Assembly (NCBI GenBank): GCA_013399875.1
Contig: VXAZ01009496.1
Location: forward strand, 625,275 to 689,274
Source: Gymnorhina tibicen
Taxonomy: Eukaryota > Chordata > Aves > Passeriformes > Artamidae
Length of the DNA stretch: 64,000 nt
Direction: 5' to 3'
A program made the position numbers and the translations under genes. Every line of letters starts with the position of its first letter. The first letter of the stretch is position 1. Under the pieces are notes generated by a model, which saw only the letters and a list, made by a program, of their open reading frames with translations, ran no database searches and had not been told where the DNA came from. Positions 9,749-21,767 of this stretch are shown here, piece by piece.

Positions 9749-12700
9749 AACTACTCATGCAAACACAAGGAGAGTATTAAATCTGTAACTTGATACACTG
9801 TAACCAGGCAGGAAATTGCACAGCTGGCAGAATGTTGTGGGGAGAGAGTACTTAGCTTTGCAAGTTGGAAAACAAGGTAAACACAGGCAGACATCTGAAC
9901 TGGGCAATCCTTTTAAAAACTGTAGCTGTTATTTATGATTTTTTTCCCTTTCTAACAAGAAAAGTGAATATTATACAATAAAGACTTATGACCTGAACAT
10001 TGAAAAAGTAAAATATCCAAATGGAAAAAAAAACACCCAAAAAAACCCCCTGAATGTTTACATTGTTCTGTTGAATTTTAAATGCATTCAAAATGAAGCA
10101 ATTTTTCAGCTGAAAATGCACTTCCAAAGTAAAAGTACTAAAACCCAGTAATTAAAAGACCATATGTCTCAAAGTTTTTCTCGGAACAGGCCAGCTTTCT
10201 ACAAAACACCTGATTTCACAGAAAGCAAACAATTTGTTTTCCCAAAATAAAAGCCATAAAACCTGACAAACTTTATGTAAGGATCTGTCAAACAAATTCT
10301 TTGGAGCCCTGTTAGTAAAGCAGAAAGGAGGAAACAGGTCTAAACAAAGAGGTTTGCCTATACTCACATTAAATGCTGTCACAGACGATTCTTTGGACAT
10401 TCTTTAATCTCTGTGAACTTTCCTTTGCTGGATTGTACTAACTCGTGAATGAAAAATAAAAAAAAAAAAAAAACCCAAAATCCAGATAGAACAAAAATTT
10501 CCTATTAATACAGTATCAAGAAATCAGAGAGAAGTAAATGACACATTGTGACAGCCAAAGCCTGGTCACAGAGAGATACTTTTTCAGCTAAATTATTATA
10601 ATTAAATTGGCATGACTTCCACCACCATAGAAACGATTGTTAATATTATAAAGGCATTTTGACTATCCTTCTTATTGTGCTACGGTATGGAGAATAAACC
10701 ATAACAAGATGAAGTTTGTAATGCACAAGCATAATAATGACCAGTTGTGACTACACCATTTCAATAATTTAATTAAAACTAAATTTAACCCCTAACTCTT
10801 GTACTAGTATTGCTGTTTAGCCCAAGCCTTTACTCCCTGTAAACTGTTAAGAGTAAATTGCATTTACAGAGTAGATTAGAACTGGCCATTCACTGGAGGC
10901 ATGACTGAAGAATTCTTCTGTATACCTAGAGACAGTTTTAAGGAAATGAAAAAGCCTATTTCATCTGTAGCTAACAGCTTCACCAGTAATCTACTAAATT
11001 CTGATAGTGATGTGTAAGGTTTCTGGAAATACTTAACAAATGGCCACAGCTCATGTGCAGAGCAACTCAACATCAAACACACATTGTACAGATGTGCTGT
11101 GTGTGTGAAACCAACTGAGTATTTGTAGTGCATTCCTAGTGGGAAATGTGGGACCTATCTGTCTTGAATGGCCAGTACTCACAGGTGTATAAAAAGTCAG
11201 GCATGCTTTTTACCCTATCTGGTTTTCATTTGTTTTCCTAAAGAAAGAATGCTCACAGCATCTCAGTATACACCAATTTCTGTCTCTCCGTCCCTTTAGG
11301 GCATTTTAGCACCTATGCAAATGAAGAAATGTCTCACGTATATTAACTTAACCTCAAGATTTCATTAAAATATGAAACCAGGAAGAGAATAAGGACCCTA
11401 GGGAAAGTTTGTCTTTTTCTGATAACAGAGAAATCATAAGAGAGATTGATGTCAATGCACAAGTATAAAATGAATTACAATTACTTCTGCTGCTGCTACA
11501 GCCATTTCCAGCACATATTTACTGGGGTTTCAATAGTGTTACAATTGAACATTGTCAAGCAATGAAATTACTACATTTTTGGGAGAATAGCCATCAGAAA
11601 TTGTGAACTGTTATCAAATTATCAAAATATATTATGTACCCATTAAAAGTAAAAATAAACTAAAAAAAAAAGCTTGCTCAAATGGCATGGAAAGGTACAG
11701 GCTGACCTTTCCCTGCCTGCTCCATTCAGGCAGAATGTCTAGGGGTGCTGGACATAGAAGAAGATCCTGTAAAAGCAAGCAAAGTTGAAACAAAACAGAC
11801 AAAACCAGACAGACTGTATCAGGTGAGAGGTTCAAAATCCTTTCTTGAAACTGCTCGTAGTTGATCAAAAACCATGAGAAGAAGTACATCTTCCTGACAG
11901 GCCTCGGTTGTGGCAATAAGGATAAGCAGCCAAAGAGCATGTTGCCATTGAGTTTTATGGGTACAGAAGAATGTCTGAAGACTGGGCTGAAGAAGAAACC
12001 CAAAAATGGTTAGATAAGCTGTGTTGAAATGCTACAAAGAAGCTTCTCAGGTCTCCTCAGGTCCTTCGCATGTATTCCCAACCAAGAGGGATTGGTAGTT
12101 CCTGTTTCCCTTTTTGATACCTTAAGACACATGAAAAAAGCAACAAAAGTCCAACCTAGGGTTTGAAAGGAAACACAGTTGAAAAAAAGAAGAGGAAAGG
12201 CTGTGAATACACGATCAGATACAAACTGGTGATATAATGAAGAGAGTAGAGGAAACTAGGAAGCTCACTCCCAAACCTGTAAACAATACTTGCTATTCTA
12301 AAGAGTATATTACTTCAATTTTAGATGAGAAAGTAAAAAAAGAAAAAATCACAGTAGGAGGAAAAACAAGAAGTTGCAGGTTGGGGAAGTATAAAGCAAA
12401 GTCTTAAAAAAGTCTGCAAAATGATCCACCAGGTTTCTGAACTGTCGTGATCATGAGGAACTGATGAATGAGAAAAGAGAGAATGCATACAAGAATGTGC
12501 GAGTGCTTGGGATCTTGTTGAGCTCTACTTAACAGCAAACACCCCTTCCTGCACCATTTGAAGCAGGAAAGTCATCAGAAGAGAGCTCCCAGTTTAACTC
12601 TTGTAATACTCACTTACAGTATCATTTCTTTCAATTCCCCACCATTACTTTTACATAAAGCCACACGTATTATCATAAAGAAACCATCTGGGTCTTCTGT

Positions 12701-15287
12701 GTCATTATATTTTTTTAGATTTATGTCTTGTTCTAGCTGTTAATTCAGCAAACATGAATAATTTATTCTTTATTGTTCTATTTTCATAATACAGTCTATT
12801 TTGCATATGTTGATCTGTAGAGAAAACAGCTGCAAAAATTACATAATCACATCTGGTGAAATGCTGGTCTACTGAAACCAACATATGTTTCTCTGTTGAT
12901 TCCACTGGGGCTGAAGTTTAATTCCAGATGCATTACTTTTGCTTCTATCTCTGCTTGAATTTTCCACATCCTATACTGAAGCTTTTTCCTTGTCTTCCAG
13001 ACCCTTCTCATTCCCAACTCAGCTGCCATGCTGGAATGGTACTCCTATCACCATATTTGCTCCCTTAAATTTCACCAAGCACCAAATACAGGCGCTTTTT
13101 TCCTGTGCTTTTTCAAAACCTAAAGAAGTAAAGATTAAATGAAAACAACTATTATCTAGTAAAAACCACAGTATTTGAAAAATACTCTTCTGTAAATAAA
13201 TCAGAGAATTTATTTCTTACCGTAGTCCAATATGCAAACAAACTATATAGCCATGGAAATTACTGCTCCAGAACATGACATGAGACTGTACATTATGGAA
13301 CAGTATCTCCTTTTACAATATATGCAACTCATCAGAAACACTTGGCTCTTTTTTGAGGTTATGAATAGTTACAAGCCCTTCCATATTACACAGACAACAA
13401 AGGCAGAGAAACTATAATTCAAAACCTGAACTAGAGGAGGAAAAATAAGGTTGTCTCTCTAAGATATTTCCTTTCCTCTTCCACTAAATCAGATTCTCTG
13501 CTAGAGAAAGTGGGCAATTAAAGGCATTGCTGCACCTGCACTGAAGTGAATTCAGGAAAGGACATTTAGCATGCTAAGAATTTTGGTGTTGGGAATGCAG
13601 TAGGAAGGGAAGAAGAGCAATCTGGCATTGGATTTTTGTTTGGGAAAGCCAGTAGTAAGAGAATAAGGAACACCAACAGCTATAGATACTGACAGCATCA
13701 GTTGGGTAATTAGTTTCTGCAGCTGCAATATCCTAGGCATTAATGCCATTGCCATTTCTAGCCATAGAGTAATTATTAAAAGTTTAAAAATCTCCTGTGA
13801 CTGAGGTTTAATGTTTCCCATTAGACTTCCAGTCAGATAACTACCGCCATCATATTTTACAATATTGTCTATTGCCACTAATAATTCCAGGTGACTGAAC
13901 TGAAAGATAAAGTGATCCCAATATTATCTTGTTAATATTTAATCCCTGCCATGTTCAGAGAAGTCTATTGTCCTATTTTTTTGCTTTCAGCTTTCAGAAT
14001 ATTGTGGTGGATTCAGAGTATTTTCACTAATTTTTTGAGAAAAAGTACTTGAAATTAGGAAATTGTAAGTATCACAAACATTTCTCCTATTTCAATATTT
14101 GGTTTTGTAAACTGTTTAAAATACTAAGTCTGAAATGACGCTAATGTTGACCAGTTAATCTAAGGTCATCACAGACCTGCTAATTATCCATTGCTTAGGT
14201 TCAGTTTTTACTTGCATTTTGGCTGTCTAAGAAAGGGAGAAAGGAGCTCTAATTCAGCCTTACTCTTTTGCCACATCTTGATGTCAGGCTAATTCAGTTC
14301 AATCTTTTTGTAGCTCCCTATTTCACCAGCCAAAATAATGGCTTTGAAATGGAATCTCCTGTACATAATGCACTTCTCAGAGTTGTTTATTTTTTTTTTA
14401 ACTCTGAATACTGCAAATAGGTGAGAATAGCTTTATGACACAAGCGTCTCCTTAAAGGAAATCCTCAACTACTTATGTAAAGCAGGATTATCTGGACTTT
14501 TCAAAAAGATGTTTCCAAAGAAGTACAATGAGGAGTGGCATCTGTCCCACCCTCTGTCTGCTCATCCCTCCAGTTCTTCAGAAATACCTAAAAGTGGCAC
14601 CTGACAGACACTATCTGTACTGACAGGAATATCAGTAAGATGTCACAAACAAAATACTGGAGGCAATGCCATCATTAACACCTCACTCCTCAATTTAGGG
14701 CACAATTTTTTTCCCCCAGAAGCACAATATGTAAAATGGATTAGCAGTACCAGCCAGGAAGGGAAATACCCTGAGTACCATCAGCAATCATGTAATTACT
14801 TCCACTGCATTACCACTCAGACGTCACAGGAAAAGCCTAAACTTTCAGTTTTCTAGCATGTGGCCTGTTTGCCCACAGTAAAATTATGCCATAGCAATGG
14901 AAGAGCTCTCTTACTCTTTAAAAATGGCTACAGATTTCCAAGGAAATGTAAAGGTGTACTGGAAAACAGTGTTTGCCTCAGAGCTCTTTTGCAAGTTGTT
15001 TATGCTCTCAGTCCATCATCCAGTGTTTTCAGTGTTGCCAGTGATAGTTCAAGAGAGAAAAAGGGTAAACACAGCAGCTAATGCTGAGAACCTCATTTTA
15101 CATTGATTTCTCTGGAAATTTTCCCAGATTTCACATCTGCCCTGGCACAACAGCCTACATTTCAGAAAGTGGATCTCACTGGAGATGCAGTGAGAGCAGC
15201 TATACTTACTCACAGAGGGTAGGCTGCTTTCCTTCTCTCCATTTGAAATGCTGTGCCTGCTACTTATCCTTTGAAAAAAAAAATCCA
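9749..15287. other. Noncoding stretch with a poly-A tract
   Basis: Unique AT-rich DNA. A 16-base A run lies at 10458-10473. Many short frames are present on both strands, none with a recognisable protein family and none flanked convincingly by splice sites. A 108-codon minus-strand frame at 13552-13878 and a 123-codon minus-strand frame at 11632-12003 are not recognised and look fortuitous. Confidence 0.5.
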
Positions 15288-15292
15288 GCTAG

Positions 15293-15325
15293 CCAATGAG
15301 AACAAGAACAATGTACCTTATAAAA
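15293..15325 (+). promoter_or_regulatory. CCAAT/TATA promoter-like motif pair
   Basis: CCAAT at 15293-15297 is followed by TATAAAA at 15319-15325, embedded in 'cttataaaagccccaggc'. A start site would fall near 15350. Downstream the sequence is less AT-rich for ~60 bases, with possible start codons at 15399 (eight codons) and 15428 (13 codons, hydrophobic). Neither gives a protein without splicing. The CCAAT-to-TATA spacing (~26 bases) is shorter than usual. The arrangement resembles a TATA-type eukaryotic promoter, but no downstream gene is recognised, and an isolated match of this kind can be accidental. Confidence 0.25.
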
Positions 15326-15598
15326 GCCCCAGGCAGATCACTTTCCAGTTCCCAATATTCCAGTTGCAATACCCAGAGCAGAGTAGAAACAGACCCCTAT
15401 GACAGACAGAGCTTCAAAATAGTTAAGATGCTTTCTTTTGTCATCTCAGTTCTAAAATATTTTTAGATGTTTCCTCTGTTTCTGTCCTCGGTTGTAATAT
15501 GGAAGTGATAGTAAAGGTCAAGACACAAAAGGTATAGTCCCTGACATTGATGCTTTGGATAATTTTTCTGTATTACAGATATCAGATTTAATTTTATA

Positions 15599-16124
15599 CA
15601 ATCATAGAATGGCTTGGGTTGAAAGAAACCTTAAAGATCATCTAGTTCCACCTACCCTGCCATGGCAAGGACACCTTGCATTAGACCCAGTTGCTAAAAC
15701 CCTATCCAATCTGGTCTTGAACACTACCAGGGATGGGGCATCCAAAACTTCTCTGGGAAACCTGTTCCAGTGTCTCACCACCCTCTCAGTAAATAATTTC
15801 TTCCTAACATCTAATCTTAATCTTCCCTCTTTCAGTTTAAAGCCATCCCCCTTGTCCTATCACCCTATGCCCTTGTAAAAATGGTTCTCCAGCTCTCTTG
15901 CAGTCCCCTTTACGTCTTGGAATGCTGGTATAAGGTATAATGCTTCTCTTCTCCAGGCTGAACAACACCAACTCTCTCAGGATGTTTCTATAGGAAACGC
16001 TCCAGCCCTCTGAGCATCTTCATAGCCTCCTCTGGATTCACTCAAACAGGTCCACACCCATCTCATGTTGGGGGTCCTAGAGGTGGACACAATACTCTGT
16101 GTGGGGTCTTCTCTCTCCCACAGA
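15599..16124 (-). mobile_element. CR1 LINE fragment, antisense (~525 bp)
   Basis: The plus strand shows the reverse complement of a CR1 3' region. It starts at 'atcatagaatggcttgggtt' (complement of the 3' terminal octamer tail) and passes through 'agatcatctagttccacc', 'ctggtcttgaacactaccag' and 'ctgttccagtgtctcaccac' to 'gtgtggggtcttctctctcc'. It is 5'-truncated and lies on the minus strand. The ORF2 3' end is present but degraded, and the 107-codon plus-strand frame at 15555-15878 is only an antisense reading of it. It is the longest CR1 remnant here. Confidence 0.95.
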
Positions 16125-19100
16125 ACTTAATTTTTAGAATATCTCCATTAGTATTGCTCAGTATTCATACTCATGTAATGTCAAAAAATTAACGCTAAAG
16201 TAAATAATTCTATGACTTCATGAAAATCTTTGTATTTATTCCAGATAGCGAAGAGAAATCACAGCATATAAGAAGGATTTCCCTCATTTCTGACAAAACA
16301 AAAAGTAAATATTCTAGGGTGGGTTTTTTTCTCAAAATGTCAAAGAATAAAAGGATACAAATGATACAGACTGACCAGCTATTATTTTGACAGGTTCTTA
16401 AATTAAACTACATAAGTTTGAAAAGAGTGACAAAGTCAGAATTTCTAAGACACTTGCAGCCAATTCTTCCCTCTAAAATGAACTGTCTTTTCCTTCTGAG
16501 GATTGTGAGATAAAGAAAAGCTTAGTGAGAAAGAAAAAAATGAAAAAAATGTTTCTTTTACACCTCACAGAACATTTAAGGAAATCCTTATTTATTGCAG
16601 AAGGAGTTTTTATGTTTTGCAGAGGACTATTTCTTTTGTGTAACACAATGTGAGAGTGGTCTCTCTTTTCTTATAGGGCTAAAGGGGACACTGTCCCCAT
16701 GGACAGCCCTTCCAGTCCTTTCTCATCCACTCGCTCCCTCCAACATAATTCTTTCAATGAAAGCCCCATTTCAAAACCTTAAAAGAGTTCCTAAAAGGGA
16801 AAAAAAACCAAACACCAAACACCACAATGCACCCTGTAAGTCCCCATTTTTCTCTCATTCATCCTATGTAGAAAATAATTTCTGTATTGGCAATGGGATT
16901 TCCTTTGTTCTGCACTCCCATTAAGGCTCTGATTTTTGTGTTCCCCAAGGACCAGGGCACATCTTGAGACAAACATGGGCTCAGGTGTGCTGAAAAGGTT
17001 ATTCAAGTGATCCCAAGGGCAACCACAATTTCTTCACTCATGTATCTTTTGTCCCTGGTAAAGGTTCAGCATGCTTATACAGTATGGGATATTATTTTTT
17101 AATATGTTTGAGATCTTCCTCATGGGCTGGTTCTGTGCTCTAAATGGCCCATAAGTCAGCCACTGTAGGTTTCACTTTAATTTCCTTAAAATCTTACAGA
17201 AGACACTTGAATGTCTATGTTACTGTAAAAGCACATAAACCCAGTTCTCGACAGGCCAAAGAGAAATAACAAAAACAAAGACAAAAAAAAAAAGGAAAAT
17301 AACAGCTACCTTTAGTTCAAAGACTAAGAAAGGAAAAAAATCAACATCCCTTTAATCAGCTGAAGGAAAACTGGCTGCTGATGATAGAGACTAGGGACTA
17401 GAAGATTGTTAGTTAACTGCTGAAGATTGAATTATGGTAGTGGAGTCAATGAAAAGAGTTTCTTAAAGCAGTTTCACTTAGTTCAGAGGATGGTGCAAAC
17501 AACAAAACTGGGTAGAACAGAAAGAGCAATTTGAATTGGTGACCTGGGAGTAAGGTGTGCACTGCTCCTCAGTCAGAGAAAATTATCAGCTCGTATCATA
17601 ACTGAGCCTTCTCCAAGAAGACAGACTCCAGGGTACTGAATTTTATGACAGCATGCAAGTAATAATTACCATTGCTACTGGAAAGCAGTCTCACCATCTG
17701 ATTTCTGGCTTTCCAATTACTATATATCAAACAAATAGCTATTTTAAAAGATTTGAATTAATATTTAAATGGAAGGATGAACCAACACAGGCTTTCAATA
17801 TTTTTCCTTGATAATAATCTTTTTACATTTAAATAAAAAAGTAGAGGAAGATTTTTATGGAGGATAGCAATTTCTGAGTCAATTAATAGCAAGGACAGTG
17901 ACAAAGAAAGAATCTTAAGCATCTTAGAGGCAAGAGAGACAAAAAGAGATTTTTGTCTTTCCTTATCAGTTCATTAGTTTAGGCTTATGCTTAATTTTAC
18001 CAATTCTTACTAGTTATTAGGTGAATCCAATTTGTAGTGCCATACAGTCCATTCACCACTTATCTAAAGTATTTCAATGGCACGGAGTAGGAGTTCTCTT
18101 ACAGGGTATTAAAAAGAAACTAATGAATAGACTCTCAGGAGAAGAGATCAATCTCACCTATCTTCAGTAGGTCTATAGTGTCGGAAAGTTAAGTACCTCA
18201 TTTCACCCAATTGTCTACCCCTCCTGGAAAGTGAGATGTACCTCTAAAGGACTCTAGGGCTGTTCCTACAAATGGATATTTAAAAGTAGTGTGACAGGCC
18301 TCTGGAGGATGTCTCTCCCTCTTTCTGCTGAGGGTAGAAGGAGCCCACATAATCAGCCTAGACTAGTTTGAGATGATTAATCCTCCAAAGTGTTTTGAAA
18401 TGTAAATCAAGACTTTAAATCCAGCAGACAGGATCTGCACTATATGCATTTACTTAATAAATGTCATTTTTTTCATCATTTAGAGGCACTGATGAGGCTG
18501 AATCCATTTATATGTATAAGTTGCTTTCAAATCCTGGAAGATGGTGTATAATAAGGTGACTACTTCATATTTTTAAATAACATGTTGAAAAGTTGAAATG
18601 TAGTAATTTAAGAAGCAGGCAACAGCTTGGCTTTCTTTAAATGCAGTAATCATACCAGTAAATTATATTAGCATTTATTAATAATAATATTTTCCATTAG
18701 TAAACCAGTTCATTCTAAGTTGACATTTCTATCTTTTTATTTTAGTGGTGAAAAACGAATCCAATTTCCAGCCATAAATAAAGCTGTTATGAGCTCTTTG
18801 GATTTTGAAAAATGTTGACAATTAGAGGATAAAGGAGAAGAGAAAGAAAATGATTAAGCAACTGAAAAGGTTGTTCTAATGGCACAGTGGAGGAGCTGGA
18901 CAGGCTTAAGCATTTTAAGTACCAGGTACTCCAAAGCAGGAGTTCAAGTGAATAAACTGAATCTGGAGACTTTACAAGAGTGTAATGGGGTCCTAAGAAG
19001 AAAGCCAAGGGGTGTTTGGGAACACAGGAAGAATAGCATGCTGGGCATCCCCACAAGGCGGCAAGCCCTCCGTCCACATTGCTCTCAATAGTAACCACTG

Positions 19101-21370
19101 AAGATTGGATTATTTGTTCCCAGGAGAACAAAATGCTGGAAAAAACTCATGGAAATGTCATGTCCTCTCTAAGAGAAATTTAATAATCCTCCTTAATACG
19201 GAAAGGGCAAAGACCCTAAATTATGTGGTATCGGGGGACAGCTGTCCTTCTGCGGAAGTGGCCAAAACATCCCCAATTTGCAGTCCTGAGCTGGACCAAC
19301 ACCAAATCTCCGATCGCTTTCAGATTGTTGCATCAGACTGCCATTCCTCTCTCACCTAACCTGTTCTCTCTTGCCTTCCATATACACTTTACTTCTCCTG
19401 GTGTATCAGACATTTTAAAACCCAAAATCTCTGGGTCTTAAAATCTCCCCAGAAGGAGTTTCTGGAAGGATAGAATGCATTCCTCATGGTTTACATACAC
19501 TTATATTTGTACCACATGTAGGGGGAGAAAAGGATTTTTTTGCATACTCACAATTTATCAGTACCTACAAAATAGCCTTTTCATAATTATTTTATTCCTT
19601 CCAAACTCCAAAATGTGAAAGCAACCTGCACTCTCAAAATAGACATGATCAGTGTACTTCCAGAATAGCTTGGCATTTTGTAGCAAATAACTTATGCTGC
19701 ATTTATCAAACTGAAAAGAACCTTTCCTCAGGGGTGCATAATCTTTCTGCTCCTTGCCTTATAATAAACTAGATTTATCCCTAACCTTCTCTTCCATATA
19801 AAATTTTGCAGACCTACTACATGTAGGTTTCAAACCAAATCTGCAAAGATACTGCTTTCCAATTTTGTCCAGAAAGCACTCTTAATGCTTTAAGGAAGTC
19901 ACTTCCTACATTTCCTTTTTGTACAGCTTCCAGGCACAGAAATCACACCATTAATCTCCATAAAAGTGAAAAAAATTGAAACTTCCAGTAGCCAGTATTC
20001 TGTGAGTGTGTCTGTTTTCATAGTTGCAGTTACTCTTGCAAGTAGAGCACGTGAATTCTTCACTTAATGCCAGTTACAGAATCGTGTTATATATGAAACT
20101 ACAAACCCAAATAATACTCCATGCCTAAGAGTCAGAAATTTTGTCAGTGAACAGAGGGCAGTGGATAATGCTAAGCAATATCAATGACAGTTTGCTCAAG
20201 TCCAGAGAGGAACTGGACTTCAAAGAATGTGCTACAGAAGATGAATATATGACAGAAAAAACCCTCAAATATTCCTTTAAGAATACCATGAAAATAAATT
20301 ATTCTATAATTCACTACTTTCCTTCACTAATTTTTCATCACTTATAGCTAAAAACTTCCAAAGTGAAATTTGCAGAATGAATAAGGAAAACAATATTAAT
20401 TTTTCCAATGAGATGCAGTTCTTTTCACCTGTATAATTTGAAAGCAAACTGGGTCAACAAAGTTAGGTTGTCCAATAATCAAACATCAGCTCTACTGTAT
20501 TCAGAAATAGTCAGAAATATCTGTAAAACCAAATCAAACAAAAATTCCTGTTTTGTCTGAACAGCATCCAGTCTTACCTGCATAGGGAAAAAGACAGACA
20601 TGATTCTAGCAGAATGGCTGCTCTCTTGTGGTAAAAAGTCACATCTTCCTAAGATAATAAGAGTACCAGCAATATTTGCCCTCAGGAAAAAGTTGCCTTG
20701 GAAGAATAAATGTTAAGAAAATTAATTATAGCAAGATAATTGAATTATTCTTGCAAAGATACAAGTTTCAAGAACAGTTCAGAAAAAAGTTCTCATGCGT
20801 ACATGAAAAGAAAGATATGATGTAGGGTTCTGTTTAGTCTATTGAATCCAGCTCATGGGTATGAAATTGAAATGCAATAGCTATGAAATTGCTTGAGATT
20901 AAGTGGCATATATGGCCACAGCAATAGCATATTTGATTTCTCTACCACACTGGAGTCCAGGCTCAGGCCAAAACCAGAAATAAATGTCTGTGTCTTCCTC
21001 CTCTGATTTATTTAAAAAGATCAAAATCTTAAAAATTTTCCAAATAAGACAACAACAACAAAAAGAATTCTTGGTTAATTGCAGGAGACCTATCATATAC
21101 TCCAGTCTGATGTGTACCAGTCTCGAGTTTGCTGGCTTTTCTTGGCAGGAGCATCTGTTTTCACCATGCTGCTCTTGGTAAAGAGGCACAAATTGATGTA
21201 GCAGCCCTATGAAAATGAAATCCTTCAGTAATTTAATTAATAAAATAGGAAAGTTACACATTGAGCACTTACATATATCCTCTTTCTTGACTGTCAGTAG
21301 TGAAGCAGAACCAAAAGAGGAGTTCCTCTCTGAGAAAGATGGACTGAACTTTTCAATGATTATAGTCAGG
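16125..21370. other. Noncoding stretch, nothing identified
   Basis: Unique AT-rich sequence. Frames reach at most 120 codons and match nothing known to me. The patch at about 19200-19370 has a few more CpGs than its surroundings. No repeats of recognisable family and no strong simple repeats were seen. Confidence 0.5.
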
Positions 21371-21375
21371 ATGAG

Positions 21376-21762
21376 TGTGGTGGTTTAGGCCAAATTCAGG
21401 GAAATGTCCAAAAGGAACTTCTCCTCAAAGGAAGGCAGGTTACAACCACCCCTCCCCCCAGCCGGGTTCGCGAAAACAAATTTTCCTCAGAGGAAAGTGA
21501 AGGAGAAAATAAAAACTATTTATTTAACAAACACACAGGAAAATAATAATAATAATNNNNNNNNNNNNNNNNNNNNNNNNNNNNNNNNCTCAGCAGCAGT
21601 AGCTAATCTCTGTGTCCTTGAAGCACAAACTGTTTTGAAAAGTTTGCTCAGTTTTTTTTCTCTCTCTTGCATCCAGTTTTAAAGGCATAGAAAGGCTCAG
21701 GAATCATGTCTGGGCATAGAGCAGTGATAGGGGATACAACAGCATAAAGTCACCCCAAGACA
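21376..21762 (-). mobile_element. Solo LTR family A, copy 1 (contains assembly gap)
   Basis: This is a reverse-complement copy of the LTR at 42678-43325. On the plus strand it begins TGTGGTGGTTTAGG and ends CACCCCAAGACA, and it is flanked by a perfect 5-bp target duplication ATGAG (21371-21375 and 21763-21767). The sequenced parts are highly similar to the other copy, including the polyadenylation signal region ('tatttatttaacaaacaca' in complement) and the start 'tgtcttggggtgactttatg' (minus strand). It comprises 355 determined bases plus 32 Ns against 648 in the other copy; the gap replaces about 290 bases. The 92-codon frame at 21404-21682 is an antisense reading of the LTR through the gap and is not a gene. 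The 5-base duplication fits ERVL-like elements. Confidence 0.92.
21557..21588. other. Assembly gap (32 N)
   Basis: Thirty-two undetermined bases inside LTR copy 1, directly after an (AAT)n run. Alignment with the intact copy indicates that the material corresponding to 42853-43143 (about 290 bases, including a GC-rich stretch) is missing. The N count therefore probably understates the true gap unless this copy is genuinely deleted. Confidence 0.95.
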
Positions 21763-21767
21763 ATGAG

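Noticed and set aside
15555..15878. A 107-codon plus-strand frame as a gene.
   Set aside because: It is the antisense of the CR1 3' region and has no independent support.
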